Shown: positions 11,035 to 21,503 of the stretch, piece after piece | Numbering within the stretch: position 1 is the first letter of the stretch | Layout: each line of letters starts with the position of its first letter | NCBI GenBank assembly: GCA_002633025.1 | Contig: NMRB01000476.1 | Span: forward strand, 69,391-133,390 | DNA: 64,000 nt | Reading direction: 5' to 3' | Source of the DNA: Notospermus geniculatus | Taxonomy: Eukaryota > Nemertea > Pilidiophora > Heteronemertea > Lineidae | The notes under the pieces: generated by a model | Databases searched by the model: none | Seen by the model: only the letters and a program-made list of their open reading frames with translations | Told to the model about the DNA's origin: nothing | Program-made: the position numbers and the translations under genes

Positions 11035-11487
11035 TCTGAACCGCGAGTTTTGAAATCATTTCGGGCGTAGCGTACACCTTGATTGCAATCTTACCTTTTT
11101 AATTCCTGTAGTCTCGGTGCTTATATGTCCTGACAGTGCCGTCAATGTATTCGTACCTGCAGTTGCCAACATGGAAGGCGTACAGAGTACACTTATGATT
11201 AAGGAAATACTCTTCCAGAAGGTACTTTACGTGGCTAAATCCGTTGTCGTCCACAAGTTTGAGACATACGCACCATTCATAAAAGATAAGTGGGTTGAGG
11301 CAGTTTACAATCTTGACCAATCAGAATGCTTTACCAATCATTGTAAAGCTGATGCTGAGTGCTTTCATTTGAGTGGTTAACCATCAAATTCCATCAAATA
11401 TTGACCGTTCTAGATCAAATTGTATTTCCCCTACCCCAAATTTTTGGCGTCATTTTGAAAGCCGACGTCCAGCATAAATCATTGAAT

Positions 11488-12059
11488 ATCNCCTTCATAC
11501 TCCATGGATTTACAAAATGTTGGTCTCAAAATGAAGCTAACATCTTACTCTACAAACCCTGTGATTTTTGTCGTCGTCCATTCAGATACCACTGAGTTAT
11601 GGCCATCAGAAGTTGCAGTTAGGTGACAAAAAAAGCTGCGGCCGATGTGTCTTCTGAATTTGGTCAAAATTTAGTTCTGATAGCAGTCGAAGGCGGCGCG
11701 GCCTACAAAAGTGTATATCAGGAATACGTATTATTAAGCAACCAGCGAGTGTCTGGTTTGCACAGGGCAGAGCTAGGGCCGAATAAGCTTCGATGAAATC
11801 GTTTTCTAACCAAAATTTGATTCCGTGAGGGTAATATTTGCCTATTTTCTTAACAGCGCGGCACCTGGTGTCAGTTTTTGTAAGCGACGAAGCAAAAACA
11901 CATCGGCCGCGGGGATTTTTGACCAATTTCATAACTTCCGATGGCTATAGCTCTGCTGTCTATGAATGGATAACAACAAAAATCACAGGGTTTGTAGAGT
12001 AAGATGTTAGCTTCATTTTGAGACCAACATTTTGTAAATCCATGGAGTATGAAGGATTT
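11488..12059. mobile_element. ~570-bp foldback element with ~170-bp arms
   Basis: The left arm begins CCTTCATACTCCATGGATTT (11492, just after a single N at 11491). It reappears inverted, ending in AAATCCATGGAGTATGAAGG near 12055. Complementarity continues inward to about 11665/11885 (GCGGCCGATGTGT on the left, ACACATCGGCCGC on the right). The ~220-bp centre has no recognisable gene. ORFs on both strands are palindrome shadows. Confidence 0.75.
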
Positions 12060-12147
12060 TACAAAACGAAAACGAAGAAAGGTCACGAGTAACATGAATT
12101 TTGAGTTGAACATTTATGGTTATTGATCTATTTATGGTATAATCCAC

Positions 12148-12527
12148 CTAAATTTCAGTGTTGATAATGATGAATGGTGGATGTTGCTGGATCATGTCCT
12201 GTGGTGGTGGTGCTCAACGTGCTGCAGCGGGTGCTGCTGGATATGCTGCTGCAGATGGTGGAGCATGTGCTGCAGCACTTGGTGTGGCTGGTTGTTGGAT
12301 TTGCTGGCATAGCCTGTCAACGGCTTCCCACGTAGATTGTCAGTCCACTAGGGCCCGCTAAGGGAGCCCCGGAAAGCAGAAAGCGAAAAAGTCTACGCAT
12401 ATGGGGCCAATTAATATCAATAATCTCGAGAATAAACACTCACCTTGGGCTCATATCCGGTCACCCGTTTCACTTCTTTTCGCAGATCCTCCACCGCATA
12501 CGATTTTAGAGTTTGTCTAGAGTTTGT
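12148..12527 (-). pseudogene. Two joined exons with two in-frame TGA codons, Ala/Pro/Gln-rich
   Basis: Exon one (12527-12444, donor GTGAGT) reads 28 codons including KSYAVEDLRKEVKRVTGYEP. The next acceptor (CTCCCTTAG) starts exon two (12357-12148) in matching phase: RALVD, TGA, QSTWEAVDRLCQQI, an Ala/Pro-rich tract, TGA, APPPQDMIQQHPPF and a final TAG. The TGA codons are at 12342-12340 and 12216-12214. They most simply reflect decay of CGA or TGG codons. The 3' end is duplicated at 10752-10833, including the second TGA. No domain is recognised. Confidence 0.4.
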
Positions 12528-12590
12528 CTACCAAGTTCTTGTTACTCAAAACATTGCATTTCAAGCAAAAGTTGTTTTCAGAGTACTCAC

Positions 12591-12753
12591 TATTGATGAC
12601 GTCCACAACGTTGTCGAACTGTTTGAACGCGGCCTTGTTTCTCTGGCCCTTTAAACTGTATTTAACTGCCAGAGAACAGGTGATTAGGTGGCTCATTATA
12701 CCTTTTATAATACTGCTTAGACCCTGGCCACCAATCAATGCCAAGGTACTGAT
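12591..12753 (-). CDS. DUF4806-like exon
   Basis: The exon is bounded by a good acceptor (CCATTTGTTTCAG) and donor (GTGAGT), 163 nt. It reads LALIGGQGLSSIIKGIMSHL, then LAVKYSLKGQRNKAAF and VVDVI. The order LSLIGG, a helix with RRIL/M, ELAxxYSxxG, KKAF, then VI is that of the DUF4806 domain in uncharacterised, often transposon-linked animal proteins. If the donor is not used, the frame stays open to a TAG at 12517. It does not splice in phase to the 12527 exon, so either this is a terminal exon or the locus is decayed. Confidence 0.45.
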
Positions 12754-13044
12754 CTGAAACAAATGGAGAAAAGTATCAGCCGTCACATTCAATCATCAAG
12801 AACACAAAAATACAAGTTCACAAGTAAGGATGTTTACTGGCCAAAAGTAAGGCAACGAACCAGTCTGGGCTGGGAACAAAATTGGAAAGAAGTGGAAACA
12901 AATTTTCAAAAGAAGTGGAAACAAATAGATTTCCATCAAACATAATACATTCAGAATTGTGGAATCTGTAGCAAGAAAATACATACCAATTGTTTACTGG
13001 TCTTCATCTACACCTTGATTATCAGATAATTTTTTTTCCCTTTA

Positions 13045-13378
13045 GTAGGTCCGTTTCTTTGGAGGACAGGACCGGGGACAGGGTCCTCTTTCTAGGCCTT
13101 GTCTTCCATTTTTCTTCTCCCATTTTGCTCGTTGGTCAGTGCTTTGCAAAATTTGCTAAATTAGTAGGTCCTTTTCTCTGGAGGACAGGGGTCCTCTATC
13201 TAGGCCTTTCTCTTCCATGCTCTTCTCCTATTTGTTCGTTGGTCAGTGGTTTGCAGCCCCCTTTTTTGTCCTTTGAGTAGGCCCTTTTCTCTGGAGGACA
13301 GGGGTCCTCTTTCTAGGCCTTTGTCTTACATTGCCTCTTTCTAATTTTTCGTTGGTCAGTGGTTTGCAGTTGCCGTTC
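13045..13378 (+). repeat. Three tandem units of ~112 bp
   Basis: Units start near 13045, 13164 and 13277. Each has AGTAGGTCC or AGTAGGCCC, TCTGGAGGACAGG, GGGTCCTCT..CTAGGCCTT, then TTCGTTGGTCAGTG-TTTGCA. The array is pyrimidine-rich and moderately diverged. Confidence 0.8.
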
Positions 13379-13699
13379 ACCTAGGCTTCCTTTCTTTTTC
13401 ATCTTTTACGCCATTCTTTATTTTCGCAGCCTCTTTCTTTCTTATTACCTTGGCCCTTGCCCTTCATTTCTTTTTTTATATGTCTATTTTGTCATCATCT
13501 TTTCATACATTTTCTTAATATAAATTACCCTTGGGGGAATTATACTGTTAGTTTAATTGCTCCAAGCTATAATTCATAAAACCCCTTTCCTTCCAGCCTA
13601 GTCAAGCCTTACATATTTACTAATTACATTCACTGTTGGGTTGAGCAACCAATTTTTCGGGCTTGGAGTAAACTCTACGATAACTCAATCCAGTTTTAG

Positions 13700-13816
13700 T
13701 AAATATTTGACCTCACCCAGTAAAATGTCCCGCCAAGAAAGCCATGTTGTCCGAGGCACCAGCCGAGGGCAACATTGCTTTCAAAGGGTGACATTTTGCT
13801 TTACTGCGGTAAACAG
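13700..13816. repeat. Imperfect inverted repeat
   Basis: CCAGTAAAATGTC on the left faces GACATTTTGCTTTACTG on the right, with a weaker inner pairing (CCATGTTG and CAACATTG) around CCGAGGCACCAGCCGAGGG. Possible MITE or tail fragment. Confidence 0.4.
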
Positions 13817-14587
13817 CACACGGCACAAACATTGTCCAATTTGACGCAACAGTGTGCATGCACATGTAGTGATGTGTTGCATTTCAAACTTCATGGATTT
13901 AACTTATCTGCTCCCGGACTCCAACAGACAGCATCTTCTGTCCAATTTTTGTTCACATCCTCTGGTATTGATTGAAAAATATTAGAAGAAAGGTTGTTCC
14001 TGTGAACAACAATTCTTTGCATTTTATTTCCAAAGCTTTTAGAAAACTTCAACACAGGATACTGTCTGCTGAAACGTAGGGGCAGATGAGTTGAGCACTG
14101 GATGAACCTGGCGGTGACAGGGTTCACAACTTGCCTTGTATGGGTTAATAAATTGCTGAATATAATGTTCTATGTGAAAATGCACAGCATATACCACTTC
14201 CGCATGCCGAGTGTTCCGTAACACAGTTTACACGGAATTGGTGGTCTTTGACAAATGACGTATTAATTATTAATTAGTATTAATTATTCATGTTGCAATA
14301 AATGTGCAATATAAATAGGTGTGTATGTTGGCAAAGTCAGGCACTGACCCTGTTGTACCATCCAGTTTTGGTGAATTGATAATGTCAATTGTAAGTATTT
14401 TGACCTACCTTTGTCCTGCCATTGTACAGGGTATAGTTGGCTCACTTTGGGAATTTTGATGAACCATCAAAAACAGATCAAAATGTGAATAATGTAAACA
14501 AATGTGGTGTACTTCTGAATTGGATACTTTTCACAACGACCTGATGAAGTATGAAAGTAAATTCACTTCATGAATAATAAATAAACA

Positions 14588-14870
14588 CCAACTTAACAAG
14601 TCAGTCACTCTCTGTCTTAAGGAGTTCACTTCATTTTCCAACCGCTGAACTGTACTTAATAACGTTCGCTGTGTTGGGCTACTGGATGGTGGTGCCTCTG
14701 GTTTTGACGAAAAAGGCAGATGCACTGGTCTATTGTCGCTCCTGTCAGTATTGTACGTGGTATATGCATCCTCAATCCCGAAGGAGAAATGAGAGTTGTT
14801 GTTTTGGTCTACACATTCATCATCATTGAAAAGGAGACCAAGGTGAGAAGGATGCGAGGATGATGTCGAC
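14588..14870 (-). CDS. Possible exon: Ser/Pro-rich with short coiled coil
   Basis: A minus-strand frame enters at an acceptor (CCAATTTGCAG, exon from 14870). It encodes a Ser/Asn/Pro-rich stretch followed by a heptad-like segment, LLSTVQRLENEVNSLRQRV. The 3' boundary is uncertain. A family B SINE sits 10 bp upstream of the acceptor. It is on the same strand as, and upstream of, the DUF4806-like exon and could belong to one gene, but this is inference. Confidence 0.3.
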
Positions 14871-14880
14871 TGCAAATTGG

Positions 14881-15129
14881 GGAGCGCGGTGGCATAATGG
14901 TTAGGGCTGTGGACTCGTGATCGGAAGATCGTGGGTTCGATCCCCGGCCGTGCCACTCTGTAACTCTCAACTGGCCTGAAATGTCCATCGTGTGCGCTAT
15001 ATTGTGGCTGCCCTTTGGTTTCTACAGAAAGGTTTCTGAATCATAGGCTGGGGTAATAATGTGTGAAGCGCTTAGAGAGCGTAATACGCTATGAAGCGCT
15101 ATATAAGAACTCGCCATTATTATATTATT
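14881..15129 (+). mobile_element. tRNA-derived SINE, family B, full-length copy
   Basis: The A box TGGCATAATGG and B box GGTTCGATCCC are followed by a body and a tail with GTGTGAAGCGCTTAGAG, AAGCGCTATATAAGAA and a terminal ATT-rich run. It is flanked by a 7-bp duplication, AAATTGG (14874-14880 and 15130-15136). Its head matches the 1030 copy. Confidence 0.88.
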
Positions 15130-15196
15130 AAATTGGCATTGGTTGTGGCTGAAGTAGGTTCTGCTACGGGCATATGTCAGTGATACGTCTTGTCGG

Positions 15197-15455
15197 CTTG
15201 GCTGATGGGATGCTGGCAGGTGTAGTACCTGTTGTCGGCTGGTGCGATGTTGTCGGCCGCTTTGGCATGTAACTAACATCACAGCTGATTGAGGTGTTAG
15301 CTGATGGGATACTGGCTTGTGCGGTACATGTGGGCTTCGGCATGTAACTGACATCAGCACTACTGAAGGAGATGTTGGCTGATGGGATACCGGCTTTGGT
15401 ATGTATCTGACATCACCGCTGATTGAGATGTTGGCTGATAGATACTAGGCTAGTA
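15197..15455 (+). repeat. Degenerate tandem repeat, ~57-100 bp units
   Basis: TTGGCTGATGGGATNCTGGC...CGGCATGTAACTGACATCA...GATTGAGATG recurs three and a half times, with unit length varying through internal deletions. Confidence 0.65.
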
Positions 15456-15917
15456 AATTTGGGGACTGACCCACCACTAATTGCAACAAAAACGAAACCT
15501 ATTTCATTTTGATCCTTAGCACCTCGGAAAATATATATCAAAAGTCCCAAAAAATCCCATCATTGGAACAATGTTTTTATTGCCATCAGAAAATACAGGA
15601 TACTGGGGTACTGGCGAAATTAGACACCATGATATTAGTACACTTAAAGAAATGCTATTGCCGAGGGGCCTTATTCACAAAGGTATTTACGCAGAGTCAG
15701 TTTACGCTTGCGGAAGCCTTACGTAGCGTATTGTTAGGCAAATGTTACGACATACTTACACTCTATTCACAAAGCATGCGTAACACTTTCGGAACTAGTT
15801 CTTGCGGAGCAGATGCGTAACTCTAACGTGTCGTACGCAAAATGAATATTGATGTAAATTCAATTTGGCGGGTGTCTGATTTGGAGTGTCGGTGAGGAAA
15901 TACGGTTGAATATAATA

Positions 15918-16053
15918 GTGAGTTTAAGAAACCAAACGTTAACGCTAACGCGTCACCCCTAGAAGAAATGCAATAGATTCATTCGATTATGGGACGTCAA
16001 AATGATGTCATTAACGTTAGTGTTAACGTTAACGTATGTTTTCTTAAACTCAC
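15918..16053. mobile_element. MITE with TA target duplication
   Basis: It is 136 bp. The left end GTGAGTTTAAGAAA pairs with the right end TTTTCTTAAACTCAC, and the pairing continues through AACGTTAACG runs. TA flanks both sides (15916-15917 and 16054-16055), which is the Tc1/mariner-type signature. It lies about 45 bp before the Helitron pseudogene. Confidence 0.8.
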
Positions 16054-16098
16054 TAATGTGGAAAAGGCCTAGGCCTATATCGCCCCCCCCCCCAAAGA

Positions 16099-17256
16099 TG
16101 CATCGAACTCCAAGTCCCAGTACTAGATACAAGTGTATGCAATGTCAAACCCACGTCCAAACATGCAGACTATCTTAGAACAATTACTTTGTACATTATA
16201 GACGAAGCTTCAATGATTCCATCTCATGCACTCTCAGCAATTGACAAAATGTTGCGCGATATTACTAACATAGACCTACCATTCGGAGGAAAGATTTTCG
16301 TCCTCGGAGGAGATTTCAGACAGGTCCTGCCTGTGTTGCCAAAGAAACCACCAAGAGTTGTCATAGAGAACTGCCTTAAACAGTCCCACTTATGAAGTGA
16401 GCTCACAATCTTCCATTTAACGAAAAACATGAGAGCAGGCGAGGAAGAACAAGCATTCGCAAAATGGTTGCTCGAACTCGGCAATGGTCAACTCAGCAGC
16501 AATATTGACATCCCAAGATCAGTAGAAATACCGCATCAATGCAACATCGTCAATGAAAATTTGGTGGACACCATTTTCAAGGACAACTTGCAACATCCAC
16601 GAAGCCTGACAAACACGGTCATCCTAACCCCAACAAATGACCACTCCCTACAGATTAATGACTCCGTGATTGCAAAACTTCCAGGCGCAACCAAACTCTA
16701 CCTTAGTGTAGATCGTGCAATTTGCGAAACTGATGAGGAGGCACAACAATACCCTCTCGAGTTCTTGAATTCAATTACCCCATCAGGCATGCCTCCACAT
16801 CGTCTTCTTCTAAAAACTGGAGCAATTGTTATGCTCCTTCGGAATTTGGACATACGAAAAGGACTGTGCAATGGAACCAGGCTCATCATTCGGCGGCTAC
16901 ACAATAACATCATTGATGCAGAAATTTTAACTGGGAACAACAAGGGAGATTTCGTATTAATCCCACGCATCAAATTAGCACCATCTGATGCCAACCTGCC
17001 GTTCGTACTCGAAAGAACACAATTTCCTCTACGTGTGAGCTACTGCATGACTATCAACAAGTCACAAGGGCAAACTTTCGAAAAACTAGGAATATATCTG
17101 CCAGCACCAGTGTTTGCCCACGGGCAGCTCTATGTGGCATTTTCAAGGGCGCGTCGTTTCCAAGATGTCACTGTGCAACTGCAACAAACCACAAGACAAG
17201 GCAAATTTCACGACAAGACATTCACACAAAATGTTGTTTACCAAGAGGTACTGTAG
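16099..17256 (+). pseudogene. Helitron Rep/Helicase, C-terminal helicase part
   Basis: This is a Pif1-family helicase as carried by Helitron rolling-circle transposons. Reading starts abruptly after a C11 run at CIELQVPVLDT, so the Rep (HUH) domain and Walker A are missing. Walker B/motif II is LYIIDEASMIPS, followed by GGDFRQVLPVLPK, LTKNMRA, LLKTGAIVMLLRNLD..GLCNGTR, and the C-terminal INKSQGQTF and YVAFSRAR motifs. The ORF ends at a TAG (17254-17256). One in-frame TGA at 16393-16395 interrupts it where the family usually has Trp or another residue before SEL; otherwise the frame is intact. Confidence 0.93.
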
Positions 17257-17963
17257 CTGCAAACTGCAAAGACTGACAGCTGCAACTTCCCTCAGGTACT
17301 GCAATCAACATGCTCAATCGTTCAAAAGTACATATGTAAACTACTACCAAGAATATCCCAAGAATGTACAACTTGGTAATGAATCAAAAATGTGGGCATC
17401 AAATTACTTTCTGTGATAATCGTGATAATACAGGCGTAGGATAATTATATGCCTTTTTAAGTAACCACTGCTGAGATTTAATGGCTGCTGACTGAATTGT
17501 ATTATTTACAATATCATCAATATTCTTATCATCAATATTCTCATGTAAAGTTACAAACATATTACTCTCATACAAAATATTTGTCATTTCGGTGAAACCA
17601 TACATTTGTTGTATAGGCCAGAGTGCCCGAGCCACAAATAAAGTACAATATCAATTTGTCAACAAAAATATGGTCCATTCAAAACTGGTCTGTAACTCAG
17701 TATATAACTATGCGAGGTGTCATCTCCTTCGTAAAGATCTTCTGTACACACAACCCCTTCACAAATTAAGATCCCTTCAGTTACCGGTACAGGATCACCA
17801 GAGCCAAATATTAAACTCATTTTCGGCACAAATTCAGAGTTGTATATTCTTAACACTTATATATTCTTCCTACTACTCATATGCAAAAAAGGATGAACAC
17901 CAATGACACCTCCCATGGAAATTGCCCGCTTTCAACTTGCGCGCGGAGCGCGGGTTATGCTAG
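17257..17963 (+). mobile_element. Helitron 3' tail and terminus
   Basis: About 700 bp after the helicase stop leads to a GC hairpin (CGCGC-GGA-GCGCG at 17940-17952), then CTAG (17960-17963) followed by host T. A short GC palindrome a few bases before CTRR is the canonical Helitron 3' end, so the right boundary is called at 17963. ORFs within the tail are not called. Confidence 0.82.
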
Positions 17964-17969
17964 TTATGT

Positions 17970-18176
17970 TATAATATACAGAAAGTCAACTTCCAGAATC
18001 TTGCAAATTTTCGAACCAGCCTCAGGCACTTTCTAGTTTGAAACTCCAGAAAAGAGACTCCAGAAGAAACTCCAGAAAAGTCTTTTCTGGAGTTTCCACT
18101 AGAAAGTGCCTGAGGAAGACGCCGGCTGGGGTCGAAAATTTGCAAGATTCTGGAAGTTGACTTTATGTATATTATC
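17970..18176. mobile_element. Foldback element 1 (207 bp)
   Basis: The arms pair from ATAATATACA/AAAGTCAACTTCCAG on the left to CTGGAAGTTGACTTTATGTATATTAT on the right. A second inner pair lies around TCCAGAAAAG and CTTTTCTGGA. The right arm carries CCTGAGGAAGAC...GGTCGAAAAT; the left arm lacks about 11 bases of this block. It starts 7 bp after the Helitron terminus. Confidence 0.8.
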
Positions 18177-18266
18177 ATTTTGTGTGTCAATTTTTGTGCT
18201 CTCTCTTTCTTTGGATATTATATTATGTTATATTATTAAATAAGACCTAGATTCAACCCCATCGCT

Positions 18267-18340
18267 GCCAGCTGCCTCGGTAGCTTAGTCGGCTAGAGCG
18301 TTTGCCTTGTAACCAACACGTCCCTGGTTCGACCCTCCAC
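18267..18340 (+). mobile_element. tRNA-like SINE head, family C
   Basis: The A box TAGCTTAGTCGG and B box GGTTCGACC sit in a tRNA-like layout. The anticodon loop CTTGTAA would read TGT (Thr-like). No good acceptor-stem pairing follows, so a SINE head is more likely than a tRNA gene. Confidence 0.55.
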
Positions 18341-18403
18341 TTGGACGAGACTTTTTTCACCCCTTCTCCTCTTTCGCGCGTTTACCCTTTTACTGAAAAT
18401 ACT

Positions 18404-18465
18404 AGGGCGGCTTTCATTGGAGCGTTTCCGTCCGCGGAAGCGCTCCAATGGAAAGCCGCCCTAAG
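18404..18465. repeat. Short perfect-type hairpin
   Basis: TAGGGCGGCTTTCATTGGAGCG pairs with CGCTCCAATGGAAAGCCGCCCTA, with one mismatch, around a ~15-nt GC-rich loop. Confidence 0.7.
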
Positions 18466-18509
18466 TCCGAAGAAAATTCACGAAATGTTCGGGAAAAACT
18501 TAGCGGCCG

Positions 18510-18615
18510 GGGCATATGGGATTATTCATTCAAGGCTCTTCGCGTCCGTGGCAGGGGACAGTAACCTGCGTCGCCTTGTAGGCCTACCTTGTTTGTTTGC
18601 AAGGCCAAGTAAGAC
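18510..18615 (+). mobile_element. Fragment resembling the body of SINE family A
   Basis: GCATATGGGATTATTCATTC...CTCTTCGCGTCCGTGGCAGGGGACAGTAA...GCAAGGCCAAGTAA aligns loosely with the 8260-8360 SINE body. Whether family C heads this body, or two elements abut, is unclear. Confidence 0.45.
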
Positions 18616-18869
18616 CATTATTGCATTTTTGCATTGTTGTTACATCATTTACAAACGTCGGAAGGAAATGGAAAAATATCTGTAACCCATTTCAAAGAGG
18701 CTCCAGTACGCACATACCCAAAGGTATCGTGTTAGGAACATTTCCATGATGTTAAGAATCGCTACAATCATAAGATGTCTATTATTGATAGATTTGAACA
18801 GTCTAAACCATTGGAAAAACGTTCGCTCAAGGTAGCGGAAGAAATAAAGAACGTTACGCCGCACCACGG

Positions 18870-20410
18870 AATTTGACGTATCAGTTCAGCACTTATAGAA
18901 AAACCGTTGAATTTGCGATGTTGCATTGATTTGGACGAACTCGATACTTTATCCCAAAGGGGACTTGCTAAGTGACACTATAACAATAAGAATATTAGCC
19001 GGTATTGAGAATGACGCCACAGTACTTTTGAAACGGTGAACCGATTTACTCCCTGACGGCGCCGTTATACGTGTGACGTGAAATTCACTTTCTGAATTGA
19101 AGCGTTCGTCGTTTTTTTTTCTAAACTGCTTAACGAAAATGTATAAAATCGGCCTGTTTGAAAGCCAAGGATATCCCCTCCCCACCATTGAATTTTTGAA
19201 GCGATTGTATTCTTTAATCTCAGTTGGGAACTGTTTTGCCGAACCACCCGCAAAAAATCAAAAATCAGCAACAATGCGTGCAAACTGACTTCCCCAGGTT
19301 ACAGACTTCGGCATTTTTTCCCCAAATTTTCTAATTACAGAAGTCATGTATCTTTTTCTTTCGGAAGGTATATACGTTTGGCGTATGTGCCGTTCTGTTT
19401 TAACGTTTTAAACCATCCAATTTGGCACATGTACTGCGCACAAACAGTGCGACGTCAAAGTGTCGAATATATATGACGCGCGACTGTAACTCCAATGACC
19501 ATCCCGGGGAAGTTGTTCAGCTACAATCTGAACGTCAGAGAACGATTCGTGCCAACATCGTATCTCTGATGTATATCGGACAGCGCCATCTTGCCCCGGG
19601 GTCTACTTCTTCGGTCATGCTCAACAAGACTGTTCAAATCTATCGATCTGAATGATCTAAGTTACCAATTAGGGGTTGTGAGTGTTGCTACACATAGAAA
19701 AATGAGTTGAAGCATGTTACCTTACCTGATGAAGGGTCACTCACGCTATAGCAGCAGGTTGAACTTCTCAAGTGGTGAAGTGAAGGCTGGTCGGCCATTT
19801 TGTTTCGACATTGTAACGTTGTCCATCCTCGGTGTTATCACTGCCTATAAATGTGCCTTAATCCACTGAATAACTTCAGATTCTACAATAAATAAAATTA
19901 TCCCACCGATATAATGCGCAAAGAACCCATTTATACGTGAAAAAGTATCAGCATTGGTCTGCACTATATCATCAAGTGCGGAAGGTTACGGTCAATGTCA
20001 CAGACGACCCACTCACTGCGGCGAATCACTGAATTATCTCGTGATTTGCGAGATGATTACTACGCCGAGGCTCCTATATACAGTCGAGGTAGGTTACGAT
20101 GGCCGCCCGAATGTAGCCGAGTACCTCCGAAGATGACGTCGATTGGTTCAGCTAGTGGCTGTATGACAGCAATAGATAACTGCCCGAAAGTTTGTGGGAT
20201 AGTCAATTTCTCCCGTGTGGAAGTGATTTCGGTAGATTTTGTAAGCTAGTTATAAAAGTGTCAGACAGTCCTTTTATTGAATAGCACCTGCTCTATTTCC
20301 GGATAGTACTGTCGTGCTGATCAATGAAAGGGCACACGAATTTCATGTTGAAGTTGCGGAGGAGTTTGTTCAAAACGTGACATTGGCACTGGCAATGAAA
20401 TGTAGTGGAA
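18870..20410. other. No gene recognised
   Basis: Unique-looking sequence with short ORFs only. GGGGAAGTTGTTCAGCTACA at 19507 and GTTCAGCTAGTGGCTGTATGACAGCAA at about 20130 resemble pieces of the palindrome at 26009-26248 and may be diverged relatives. Confidence 0.3.
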
Positions 20411-20416
20411 AATGAT

Positions 20417-20524
20417 CAGGGCCGACTGCACGGGGGAAAGTCCGACAGTGATTTCGGGGCGCTATAACTGACTACCGATAGGCGCCGGTAGCATTACAGG
20501 ACTTTCTGTGCGGTCGGCCCTCTG
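20417..20524. mobile_element. MITE-like inverted repeat (108 bp)
   Basis: CAGGGCCGACTGCACGGGGG at the left pairs with CTTTCTGTGCGGTCGGCCCTCTG at the right. The CAG...CTG ends are hAT-like, but no clean 8-bp or 5-bp flanking duplication is visible. Confidence 0.55.
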
Positions 20525-20534
20525 AACTTTATGC

Positions 20535-20930
20535 GTGAAAATAAATCAACGACTGTTTTTAGAAGAATTATCCTCTAAGGAATACAGATACAGGTTGAAG
20601 AAAGAGGGTGTATGGAAAAGTCAGACGAACGATTGTAAAAGAGATAAAGAGCGGGAGGGATTGGTGTGCATCTTACTGCTCCCATCTAAGGAACCATTCA
20701 TGTACCCAAAGCTTGTGCCTCCTCCTTTGCCTCCACTCTCGCAATGTCAAGTATACAACAACCGCCGCGGCGACTTGTTTCCTTTGTGTTGGCAACATGC
20801 TGAATCAAGAGAACTATCCCATGTATCCAACCGTTCAAACGTTAGCTGTACATCGGGTCCCATTCTCCTGTACAATGCTCAGTTGTTGCGTTCATCGACA
20901 TCCAACATTGAAGTCAGTTCTAAAAATTGA
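20535..20930 (+). CDS. Unrecognised 131-codon ORF
   Basis: ATG-initiated ORF with a charged N-terminal part, a proline patch (KLVPPPLPPLSQC) and the phrase GDLFPLCWQH. No assigned family; the latter phrase is vaguely like protein-primed DNA polymerase B-type transposon genes but too short to claim. A chance ORF is possible. Confidence 0.2.
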   Translation: MKINQRLFLEELSSKEYRYRLKKEGVWKSQTNDCKRDKEREGLVCILLLPSKEPFMYPKLVPPPLPPLSQCQVYNNRRGDLFPLCWQHAESRELSHVSNRSNVSCTSGPILLYNAQLLRSSTSNIEVSSKN

Positions 20931-21293
20931 ATATGCAAATTAAGGGGGTTTCAGATTTTGTCAGATTTTGTTGTTGATGAAGATGTCATATAGCACACAC
21001 AATGATAAAACTTTCCCGGATATCCATAGATTTACTGGACTAAATGTGAAAATTCCATCAATCATTATTTTTTTTTTCATTTCCCTATTGGATTTCATAT
21101 CGTCACCAGTTCCATCACCCGATATTGATTCACCGTTGTTTGTTGGAAATTCTCGAATAAACCCTATTGTTAAGTTCTACATGTAACTGTGCGCTGCAGA
21201 GATTCATTTGATGAGAAACATTCCTACTCATGAACTGCTAATACGCCGTCTAGGCGCGAACACATCGTATGGTCATAAATCAGATCAGACGTG

Positions 21294-21503
21294 TTAGTAA
21301 ATATAGAGATAGCCGTGTTGATCGTTGAATGAATGAGAAGAAATGAAATAGGTAACACCGTCTTTTGAATCAACTAGGATATACTGAGACAAGCTTTCGA
21401 CCCTATCGGGCCTGAGACCTGATGAAGGCCCGATAGGGTCGAAAGCTTGTCTCAATATATCCTAGTTGATTCAAAAGATGGTGTTACCTATTTCATTTCT
21501 TCT
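21294..21503. mobile_element. Foldback element 2 with 13-bp flanking direct repeat
   Basis: The core palindrome (21335-21504) has 79-bp arms with only two mismatches, both transitions, around a 12-nt loop. The right arm carries CCTGATGAAGGCCC..GGGTCGAAA, like foldback 1. CAGATCAGACGTG occurs at 21281-21293 and again at 21504-21516, so the insertion probably includes about 41 bp left of the palindrome. A long target duplication with an inverted terminus suggests retrotransposition, for example a Penelope-like end. This is inference, as no reverse transcriptase is present. Confidence 0.78.

Noticed and set aside
14531-14956. Full 141-codon minus ORF as one protein
   Set aside because: Its first ~28 codons lie in the SINE family B head; only the part after the acceptor at 14870 can be an exon.
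20535-20930. DNA polymerase B-type transposon gene (Maverick or similar)
   Set aside because: Only one short phrase is suggestive; no polymerase motifs (e.g. DTDS-type) are present and no neighbouring integrase or protease.
21413-21450. Hammerhead-ribozyme-like CTGATGA...GAAA in foldback 2
   Set aside because: The core words are present, but an extra A follows CTGATGA before the putative stem II. The flanking GAGAC and GTCTC pair with each other, so stems I and III are not in hammerhead geometry. Kept only as a shared signature.
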